Assembly (NCBI GenBank): GCA_021820165.1 | Contig: JAKADW010000079.1 | Span: 1 to 8,234, forward strand | Source of the DNA: Bacillota bacterium | GTDB taxonomy: Bacteria > Bacillota_E > Sulfobacillia > Sulfobacillales > Sulfobacillaceae | Direction: 5' to 3' | Length of the DNA stretch: 8,234 nt | Shown: piece after piece, positions 1 through 5,308 of the stretch | Numbering within the stretch: position 1 is the first letter of the stretch | How the letters are laid out: each line of letters starts with the position of its first letter | Program-made: the position numbers and the translations under genes | Notes under the pieces: generated by a model | Seen by the model: the letters and a program-made list of their open reading frames with translations, nothing else | What the model was told of the DNA's origin: nothing | Database searches by the model: none

Positions 1-486
1 ACTTGGGGCCTCTTGGCGGCCTTCCTGCTTTGGGGGCAAGCCTCCTCCGCCAGACTGCCCATGGCCATGGCCCGTTCGCTCCGCCGCTCGGGAGCTCTAT
101 TTCAAGCCGTACTCAAGGGGGGTGATCCCAAGACCATTGTGCGCCTCCGAACACTCTCACTGGATTCGGTGCTGGCCCTTCGGCATCTCTATGAGACCTC
201 GCTTGGGGAAATGCCCCACCCGCCCGCTGACACGCCCGGACTCTTTTCCGTCGAACGTCTCGGCTACCTCGTGATTGCCGTCTGTGACGCTCCACGGGCG
301 CTGGACGCATCGATGGCGACGGACCTCCATTCGGTCTTTGATCGTTTAGCTGAGCAGGTGGAGGGAAACAGTACCACGGAGGTGCATATTCCGCACCTAC
401 CCCGCTTCCCCGCAATTGAGGGTCAGTTATTTGAAATCGCGGATGCTTTACACGCCTCCCCGGAACGGCGCCAAGAAAGCTCCTAG
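1..486 (+). CDS. C-terminal part of a putative FUSC-like membrane protein (5' end outside window)
   Basis: The frame is open from the first base to a TAG at 484-486, so the gene very likely begins upstream; the internal TTG at 13 has no reason to be the start. What is visible is the end of a hydrophobic stretch (LLAAFLLWGQ), then a basic amphipathic helix (MARSLRRSGALFQAVLKGG) and a soluble, mostly helical tail of about 110 residues ending in ASPERRQESS. A last membrane helix followed by an arginine-rich helix with an 'F/YxxAVL' pattern and then a helical cytoplasmic domain resembles the C-terminal half of FUSC/aromatic-acid-exporter-like proteins. That is a pattern-based guess without a decisive motif, and the protein could be another membrane protein. 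No frameshift is seen. It converges with the epimerase gene; the two stop codons share CTAG at 483-486. Confidence 0.5.
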   Translation, partial: TWGLLAAFLLWGQASSARLPMAMARSLRRSGALFQAVLKGGDPKTIVRLRTLSLDSVLALRHLYETSLGEMPHPPADTPGLFSVERLGYLVIAVCDAPRALDASMATDLHSVFDRLAEQVEGNSTTEVHIPHLPRFPAIEGQLFEIADALHASPERRQESS

Positions 487-1441
487 CCCCAGGACCATTC
501 CGCCCGCCGATGTTGGTACCAGACGAGCTCGGAATGGTCCTGTTGGTCAAACCACCGGCCGGTCTCCTGAATCCACTCCTTCATAGGAATCGGCCGCATA
601 TCTGCCGCGCGAAAAATGTGCTGGACGTCAAAGGGAACCGGATATGGGAGTGGAATGTGATAGGTGCCGCCAGCCCAGGCATCCAACGTGGCGCGCGGGG
701 CATAGCGGACCGTAATGGACGGCCATTGGCCATAAGACGAAGATATTCCTCGTAGGTCCAGAGCTCGGGTTGCCCGGATTATACGCCTGAACGGGATCGT
801 CTTGGGGCCTTTCCATTAAGGATACGATGGTCCGCGCAATGTCCCGCCAACTGACAGGGGCCCGCTTTTTCCCGCGCATCGTCGGGCAGCCAAATGGGCC
901 CCCCATCCCTGACCCGCCGCCAAAACCAAGCAAATCGACCATCGTCGGTATTGGGGCCGACAATTTGGGGTAATGGTCGAATTACTGTGATGGGGACCTC
1001 GAGCGACGTATGAAGAAAGTGTTCGAGCCGCTGCTTGCCCCGCACATAGGCGAGATGGGAGAATGGCTCGGCACTGTCCCAGGATGCATCGTGCCAGGCG
1101 GGATGATCCTCCGTGATTGGGGCTGACGGTACGCGAAACCGCTTCTCAAGACCCACATAGACAAACACCGTACTCACGACCACATATCTCCCAAGACGTC
1201 CTTTCAGCGAACTAACGAGCTTTTCTGCGTGAGAACGGTCATACGCCACGGTGTCGATCACCACCTCGAATGAGCCGGGCACGGAGACGGCGTGCCGGTC
1301 GCCTACCAGGTGCGTGACTTTGGACGAAGGAAGCGGCCGGTTCCCCCGTGTCACCACCGTTACTTCGTGTCCTCTTTGGACCAATAGCAGAAGAAGATAG
1401 TGGCCAATGAGATGCGACCCCCCGATGACTAAAACTCGCAT
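483..1441 (-). pseudogene. NAD-dependent epimerase/dehydratase (SDR family), broken by three frameshifts
   Basis: Intact through about residue 192 from the ATG at 1441, which has GGAGGA at 1447-1452. The N-terminus has the atypical-SDR nucleotide-binding pattern (GGSHLIG, residues 7-13; TRG after the second strand) and a catalytic YxxxK (Tyr132, Lys136, in AYVRGKQRLE). The frame is then lost. One extra base in the T5 run at 866-870 moves the reading to a frame giving RAPVSWRDIARTIVSLMERP. One missing base near 766-769 moves it to ELWTYEEYLRLMANG, and another near 717-730 moves it to the last frame (SITVRYAPRATLDAW onwards), which ends in a TAG at 483-485. Stitched together, the product would be about 319 residues, a normal length for the family, so only the frame is damaged. 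Substrate unknown. The indels may be real decay or sequence errors. As given, the frame from 1441 stops at 779 (220 residues). Confidence 0.8.
490..542. repeat. Perfect 13-bp inverted repeat at the convergent gene ends
   Basis: CAGGACCATTCCG at 490-502 is the exact reverse complement of CGGAATGGTCCTG at 530-542, with a 27-nt spacer. It sits at the last codons of the epimerase reading frame, just past the stop of the rightward gene, where a two-way transcription barrier would be expected. Neither side has a clear T-run, so it is not a standard intrinsic terminator. Function unknown. Confidence 0.65.
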
Positions 1442-1553
1442 TAGATTCCTCCACTCTGAGACGTGACCCCAGTGTATAAGCGGGTTCGGGAAAAAACTAG
1501 TCTCCCATTTTTTGCCTCAAGGTGCTATGCTTTAATTGAACGAGGAATCGACG

Positions 1554-1585
1554 CGACGCCACCCCCGAATGGGTAAACGGCGTCG
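1554..1585. repeat. Hairpin-forming sequence between epimerase and sucC fragment
   Basis: CGACGCC at 1554-1560 pairs with GGCGTCG at 1579-1585. Inside it ACCC (1561-1564) pairs with GGGT (1571-1574), leaving a six-base loop and a four-base bulge (1575-1578). There is no T-run on either side, so terminator function is doubtful. It lies just past the end of the sucC fragment in the minus direction. Confidence 0.4.
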
Positions 1586-1742
1586 TTTGCGTCGCTCTGC
1601 TGTGGGCCAACGTCCGAACAGGCCGAAACCGCGCCTTCTCTAACAGCGTCATCCCTTGGCAGGTTGCAGTTGGGCAAACCAATAGCGGAACCGGGATCCC
1701 TGTTGTTCTAGACTTGAAGAACTGCCTTGGCAACGTCGTCAG
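1575..1742 (-). pseudogene. Decayed 3' fragment of a second sucC
   Basis: Minus-strand reading gives DDVAKAVLQV, matching SucC residues 309-318 of this window (DDVAKAILQV). After a 2-nt deletion and frame change it gives RTTGIPVPLLV, matching QTTGIPVPLVV (320-330), then GMTLLEKA against GVALLEQA (340-347). After another 1-nt deletion it gives VSACSD against ISAYSD (349-354), fading after that. The matching DNA of the intact gene is at about 4225-4384. By hand alignment the fragment is clearly related but not identical; the first 30 bases match at 27 positions, the rest less well. A TAG interrupts the first frame. Similarity stops abruptly at about 1742, just before the restriction-modification genes. 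The divergence argues against a recent copy of the neighbouring sucC. It points to an older duplication or to sequence brought from another strain. No sucD similarity follows it. Confidence 0.8.
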
Positions 1743-1782
1743 ACGCGCTCCGAGAATCTAGCAGGACATCATGCCGACGATC

Positions 1783-1796
1783 GCGAAGTTCTTCGC
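1783..1796. promoter_or_regulatory. Palindrome upstream of the methyltransferase, possible operator
   Basis: GCGAAG-TT-CTTCGC is a perfect 6-bp inverted repeat with a 2-nt spacer, 38 bp before the methyltransferase start codon. Restriction-modification genes are often autoregulated through such sites, but no controller (C) protein gene is present here. The role is inferred only from symmetry and position. Confidence 0.3.
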
Positions 1797-1820
1797 AACA
1801 ATCAGCGGACGCTAGGACAG

Positions 1821-1825
1821 AGGAG
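1821..1825 (+). promoter_or_regulatory. Ribosome binding site deciding the methyltransferase start
   Basis: AGGAG lies 9 nt before an in-frame GTG at 1835. The next candidate, ATG at 1850, is 24 nt away and has only an ACAACAACG stretch before it, so the GTG is preferred. Confidence 0.6.
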
Positions 1826-1834
1826 CGGTGGTGT

Positions 1835-2713
1835 GTGCAAACAACAACGATGGCTACCGTGGCAGCAACCCCGATTCTAAAATGGGCGGGAGGCAAACGG
1901 CAACTCTTGCCGCGCCTTCTTGCCTCGCAACCCCCATTGTGGAATCGATACCTGGAACCCTTCGCCGGCGGTGCCGCATTATTCTTTGCGTTGAGCCGCC
2001 CGGCGTCGTATTTGAGTGATACTAACGGAGACCTGATTCGCTTGTATCAGATCGTCCGTGATCGGGTGGAGGATCTCATCGGTCGGCTAACGGCCATCCA
2101 AACGGCATACCGGGCACTCATGCCTGAGGATCAGGCCGCGTTTTTCTACACCCTGCGTGACCGCTATAATGCCCGCCAAGCCGACGATCTAGAGCAGAGC
2201 GCTCTGTTTTACGCCCTCGGGCGGCTCGCGTTCAATGGACTATACCGCGTATCGGCGACGGGCCGATACAACACGCCGTTCGGCCGCTACAAAAATCCGG
2301 ACATTGTGCGGAAAGACACCTTACGGGCCGCACATCAGGTACTGCAGGACGCCACCATAGTCGAGGCCGATTACCGGGCGGCCGGCGTGGTCGCCCAACA
2401 GGCGGACTTCGTCTATGTTGACCCGCCATACGCCCCCGCTTCCAAAACGGCCAATTTCACCAGCTACACCGCCGATGGGTTTGGATGGCCGGACCAAGTC
2501 GCCCTGGCGGAATGGGTGCGAGAGATGGCCGGACGCGGCGTATACGTCATGGCGTCAAATGCCGACGTCCCGGCAATTCATGATCTCTACCGGGGCCTTT
2601 GGATTCAGGTCGTGCCGGTCCGTCGGGCGATCAATTCGGACGCGTCAAAGCGGACCGGCGCCACGGAGGTCATCATCACGACCTATCCCGTGGAGGGCGC
2701 CCTTCGTGGCTAG
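1835..2713 (+). CDS. DNA adenine N6-methyltransferase, D12 class (Dam/DpnM-like), type II R-M
   Basis: Transfers a methyl group from S-adenosylmethionine to the N6 of adenine in a specific DNA site. From the GTG at 1835 it is 292 residues, a usual D12 length (287 from ATG 1850). Motifs are in alpha-class order: KWAGGK (16-21) at the N-terminus, the SAM-binding EPFAGGAALFF (41-51), a middle recognition-type region with FNGLYRV and NTPFGRYKNP (133-155), the catalytic VDPPY (195-199), and the C-terminal RRAINSDASKRTGATEV. The FNGLYR...PFGRYKNP block is shared with GATC methylases of the Dam/DpnII group, but the target cannot be fixed by eye. The nuclease gene directly overlapping it makes a protective role in restriction-modification more likely than a solitary regulatory methylase. 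An open frame continues upstream to 1727 through the sucC fragment but has no family-like sequence. Confidence 0.92.
   Translation: MQTTTMATVAATPILKWAGGKRQLLPRLLASQPPLWNRYLEPFAGGAALFFALSRPASYLSDTNGDLIRLYQIVRDRVEDLIGRLTAIQTAYRALMPEDQAAFFYTLRDRYNARQADDLEQSALFYALGRLAFNGLYRVSATGRYNTPFGRYKNPDIVRKDTLRAAHQVLQDATIVEADYRAAGVVAQQADFVYVDPPYAPASKTANFTSYTADGFGWPDQVALAEWVREMAGRGVYVMASNADVPAIHDLYRGLWIQVVPVRRAINSDASKRTGATEVIITTYPVEGALRG
2692..2697 (+). promoter_or_regulatory. Ribosome binding site deciding the nuclease start
   Basis: GGAGGG, located inside the last codons of the methyltransferase, is 8 nt before the GTG at 2706. This fixes the nuclease start and implies translational coupling to the methyltransferase. 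Confidence 0.7.
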
Positions 2714-3176
2714 TGTGCCCCCCAGCGCGGGGCATCGCGCCAATCAATCGGGCAATAAGCTCGAAGCGTTGGTGTCCACGGTACTGGCCCAATCGGGCTA
2801 CGCGGAGGTGCCGCGCGCGACGTTTCTGACGGCCTTAGAACCCAAGCGTTTTACACGGCAGTGGGGCATTGGCCCGGGGATTTATGGGACTCCGATAAAG
2901 GTAGATTTTGCGGTCACCGGGATCCCCTCGCTACCCTACGGGTTGATTGTGGAAGTTAAGTGGCAAGGCGTTGCCGGTTCCGTCGACGAGAAGCTGCCGT
3001 ATCTAGCCCTCAACATCGAGAAACATTTCCCGTTTCCGACCATGGTCGTGATCGATGGCGGCGGTTGGAAACGCGGGGCGGTCGACTGGCTCAAAGGCCG
3101 CGTGCCCCACATTCCCAACTTGTTCGCCGTGTACTCCATGAGCGAATTCATCGCGTGGAGCAATCATTTTCTCTAA
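2706..3176 (+). CDS. PD-(D/E)XK nuclease, probable type II restriction endonuclease
   Basis: A 156-residue protein expected to cut DNA left unmodified by the methyltransferase before it. The fold signature is visible: GNKLE near the N-terminus (Glu20), then KVDFAV (Asp67), then EVKWQ (Glu83, Lys85, Gln87), giving the D...ExK metal-binding site. GSVDEKLPYLALN (91-103) and VVIDGGGWKRGAVDWLK (114-130) follow. The KWQ...GSVDEK...PY and IDGxGWKxGAxxWLK pattern is known from small PD-(D/E)XK proteins near adenine methylases and in phages. The start is GTG 2706, overlapping the methyltransferase stop by 8 bp. The open frame runs upstream to 2415 only as a shadow of the methyltransferase. The residues needed for catalysis appear intact, so it is probably active. 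The cut site cannot be told from sequence alone. A non-restriction nuclease role is possible but less likely given the pairing. Confidence 0.82.
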   Translation: MASVPPSAGHRANQSGNKLEALVSTVLAQSGYAEVPRATFLTALEPKRFTRQWGIGPGIYGTPIKVDFAVTGIPSLPYGLIVEVKWQGVAGSVDEKLPYLALNIEKHFPFPTMVVIDGGGWKRGAVDWLKGRVPHIPNLFAVYSMSEFIAWSNHFL

Positions 3177-3263
3177 TCTGGGCAAGTTGATGCGTCCGAA
3201 AGTGTGTTGACGAACCCGAAAACTAGACTACCTCGTTAGGGACGGATGACCCGGAATCTCACG

Positions 3264-3302
3264 AAAAAGAACCAGGGCTCTCCCCAAAGGGATGCCCTGG
3301 TT
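3264..3302 (-). terminator. Rho-independent terminator of the icd-mdh-malic enzyme-sucCD operon
   Basis: On the minus strand, AACCAGGGC (3302-3294) pairs perfectly over 9 bp with GCCCTGGTT (3278-3270). A further TCCC/GGGA pairing inside the loop leaves a four-base tip. The stem is followed by CTTTTTC (3269-3263). It begins 18 bp after the sucD stop. On the plus strand the stem is followed only by TTTGTC, so it may weakly stop transcripts from the nuclease gene as well. Confidence 0.9.
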
Positions 3303-3320
3303 TGTCACTACTTCTCGCGG

Positions 3321-4193
3321 TTATTTCTGGGTTGCCTCACGAAGCGCGTCCACAACCTGCCAAGGCATGGTCACAACACTGGCTCCCGCGGCCGTCAGTG
3401 CCTTTTCTTTGGATTCGAGAGTACCCCGACCCCGTTCGATGATCGCACCGGCATGACCCATACGCTTACCGGGAGGCGCGGCACGACCGGCGAGGTACGC
3501 GACGACGGGCTTCCCAAACGTTTTCAGGTACTCGGCGGCCTCTTCCTCGGCACTCCCGCCGATTTCGCCCACCATCACCACCGCTTGGGTATCCGCATCC
3601 TCCTTAAAGTGGCGCAAGACGGAAATGAACGTCTGTCCCACAACCGGATCGCCCCCCATGCCGACCACGGTCGTCTGACCGAACCCGCCTTGGGTGAGGC
3701 TAAACGCAATCTCGTAGCTTAAGGTTCCGGACCGGGCGACGACGCCGATGGGGCCTGGCTTATAAATATGATTGGGCATGATGCCCATCTTGGTCTTTTC
3801 ACCCGGCGAAATGATGCCAAACGTGTTTGGACCAATCACCGTGACCCCAAGCTCTTGCGCCCGCGTAACGATGTCAATCGAATCCGCAACCGGAATGTGC
3901 TCCGGGATCATGACCACCAAGCGAATGCCATTCTCCATCGCCTCAAACGCCGCATCCTTGGCAAAAGGCGCGGGCACGAACACGATTGAGGCATCGGCGC
4001 CCGTCTTTTCTACCGCCTGTTCGACCGTATCAAACACCGGTACCCCTTCAACCTGCTCCCCCGCCTTGCCCGGAGAAATCCCCCCGACCACATGGGAGCC
4101 ATAGGCGAGCATCTGTTTGGTGTGAAACCGACCCTGATTGCCGGTCACACCCTGAACCAGTATCTTGGAGTTCTTCGTCAACAACACTGCCAT
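3321..4193 (-). CDS. sucD: Succinyl-CoA synthetase (ADP-forming), alpha subunit
   Basis: Alpha subunit of the TCA-cycle enzyme that converts succinyl-CoA, ADP (or GDP) and phosphate to succinate, CoA and ATP (or GTP). It carries the histidine that is phosphorylated in catalysis. At 290 residues it is full length. Visible: the N-terminal CoA-binding Rossmann fold (VQGVTGNQG, 13-21, and GGISPGKAG, 37-45), GPNTFGIISPGE (121-132), RSGTLSYE (154-161), VGEIGG (208-213, the Glu facing the active-site His) and GKRMGHAGAII (242-252) with catalytic His247. Compared with E. coli, the CoA-side loop reads GPNTFG where E. coli has GPNCPG, and IPEHIP where ITEGIP is usual. Such variants occur in other phyla and do not suggest loss of function. 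The start ATG overlaps the sucC stop as TAATG, and GGGGAGGG (4203-4210) is its ribosome binding site, so translation is probably coupled. Last gene of the operon. Confidence 0.97.
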   Translation of the reverse strand: MAVLLTKNSKILVQGVTGNQGRFHTKQMLAYGSHVVGGISPGKAGEQVEGVPVFDTVEQAVEKTGADASIVFVPAPFAKDAAFEAMENGIRLVVMIPEHIPVADSIDIVTRAQELGVTVIGPNTFGIISPGEKTKMGIMPNHIYKPGPIGVVARSGTLSYEIAFSLTQGGFGQTTVVGMGGDPVVGQTFISVLRHFKEDADTQAVVMVGEIGGSAEEEAAEYLKTFGKPVVAYLAGRAAPPGKRMGHAGAIIERGRGTLESKEKALTAAGASVVTMPWQVVDALREATQK

Positions 4194-5308
4194 TATGACC
4201 GGCCCTCCCCTGCAAGCTGTACGGCGCGCTCTGCCGCGGGCGCCATGTCCGAATAGGCCGAAATACCTGCCTGCTCTAAGAGCGCCACCCCTTCTTTTTC
4301 ATTGGTTCCTACCAGGCGAACCACCAGCGGAACCGGGATACCCGTGGTTTGCTTGACTTGAAGAATGGCCTTGGCCACGTCGTCGCAGCGTGTGATGCCG
4401 CCGAAGATGTTAATAAAGATCACTTTGGGGTTCATCGATACCAACACGTCCAACGCTTGCGCTGTAGGCTCGACCGAGGCTCCGCCGCCGGCATCCAAAA
4501 AGTTGGCCGGCTTGCCGCCAAAATATTGGATAGCGTCTACCGTCGCCATGGCCATCCCGGCCCCGTTGGCCATAATGGCAATGTCTCCATCCAGCTCCAC
4601 ATAGGCGAGGCCAATTTCGTGGACCTTCTTTTCGAGCGCGGACCCTTCCTCAATGCGCTCCACGTTCTTGTGCCGGAACAAGGCGGAATCGTCGATGTTC
4701 AAACGGGCATCCGCCGCCATCAAATGGCCGTCGACGACCGCAAGCGGGTTAATCTCGACCAATTCCGCATCGCGCTCGCGATAGATGTGATAGAGCTTGA
4801 CCACAAGGTCTGCAAATTCCTTGGCCAACGTCCCCTTCAACCCAAGACGCTCAGCCATTTGCCGACCGAAATAGGGCAGAACTCCGACTCGCGGATTGAC
4901 CCACTGACGAACGATTTCTGAGTCCGCCACATCCTCAATTTCCACACCCCCGGACAATGACGCCATCACCAGCGGGACCTTCTTGTTGCGATCGGTGGTC
5001 ACCGATATGTAAAACTCCCGTTCAATGTCCAGCTTGGCTTCCGCATAAAGCCGCTCCACGGTGTAGCCCTTTAAGTCCATGCCCAACATAGCCTGAGCTG
5101 TTTCGCGAGCTTCTTCCGGCGTTTGTGCAAACCGAATCCCACCCGCCTTGCCGCGGCCACCGACTAGCACTTGCGCCTTAAGCGCCGCCGGCCCGATGGC
5201 CTTGACCGCCTCGGCGGCGTCGTCTGGAGTATTGACCAGACGGCCCGGCGGAATAGGAATACCCTGTTCAGCCAATGCTTGTTTGGCCAGATATTCGTAC
5301 TGCTTCAC
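4193..5308 (-). CDS. sucC: Succinyl-CoA synthetase (ADP-forming), beta subunit
   Basis: Beta subunit, which binds the nucleotide and pairs with SucD. At 371 residues it is slightly short of the typical 385-390. It has an ATP-grasp N-terminal domain with KAQVLVGGRGKAGG (44-57), EINPLAVVDG (185-194) and the metal-binding DARLNIDD (200-207). The C-terminal ligase/CoA domain shows ANGAGMAMATVD (248-258), FLDAGGGA (270-277), IFGGITRCDDVA (301-312) and the RLVGTNEKEG loop (331-340), all as expected for a working enzyme. The start is a GTG directly abutting the malic enzyme TAG, with GAGGGGG at 5317-5323 as its ribosome binding site. It overlaps sucD by one base. A decayed copy of its 3' end lies at about 1575-1742. 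Whether ATP or GTP is formed cannot be told from these motifs. Confidence 0.97.
   Translation of the reverse strand: MKQYEYLAKQALAEQGIPIPPGRLVNTPDDAAEAVKAIGPAALKAQVLVGGRGKAGGIRFAQTPEEARETAQAMLGMDLKGYTVERLYAEAKLDIEREFYISVTTDRNKKVPLVMASLSGGVEIEDVADSEIVRQWVNPRVGVLPYFGRQMAERLGLKGTLAKEFADLVVKLYHIYRERDAELVEINPLAVVDGHLMAADARLNIDDSALFRHKNVERIEEGSALEKKVHEIGLAYVELDGDIAIMANGAGMAMATVDAIQYFGGKPANFLDAGGGASVEPTAQALDVLVSMNPKVIFINIFGGITRCDDVAKAILQVKQTTGIPVPLVVRLVGTNEKEGVALLEQAGISAYSDMAPAAERAVQLAGEGRS

Larger units (their letters stand above)
1442..1834. other. 393-bp stretch between divergent genes with no intact gene
   Basis: From left to right it holds the epimerase ribosome binding site (1447-1452), an AT-richer stretch (1491-1540), a hairpin-forming sequence (1554-1585), a decayed sucC 3' fragment on the minus strand (about 1575-1742), a 14-bp palindrome (1783-1796) and the methyltransferase ribosome binding site (1821-1825). 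Promoters for both flanking genes should lie here. I found no convincing -35/-10 pair: a TATACA at 1473-1478 (minus) has no matching -35 box. Confidence 0.7.

Noticed and set aside
113..550. Minus-strand open frame opposite the first gene
   Set aside because: Low-complexity Arg/Pro/Gly-rich translation typical of a shadow frame; it also overlaps the real end of the epimerase frame.
1473..1478. TATACA as -10 box for the epimerase
   Set aside because: No TTGACA-like box at 16-18 bp upstream on the minus strand.
1727..1834. Extra N-terminal 36 residues of the methyltransferase frame from TTG 1727
   Set aside because: This part overlaps the sucC fragment, is rich in Ser/Arg, has no family motif, and the ribosome binding site at 1821-1825 points to GTG 1835.
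2415..2705. Upstream extension of the nuclease frame
   Set aside because: It lies wholly within the methyltransferase in another frame, and the GTG at 2706 has a good ribosome binding site.
3207..3229. TTGACG and TAGACT as a promoter between the nuclease gene and sucD
   Set aside because: The spacing is only 11 bp and the downstream genes face the other way.
4349..4921. Long open frames on the plus strand opposite sucC, sucD and the malic enzyme (also 5171-6052 and 6999-7502)
   Set aside because: They are antisense shadows of conserved enzymes, favoured by GC-rich codon use; no family resemblance and no ribosome binding site.
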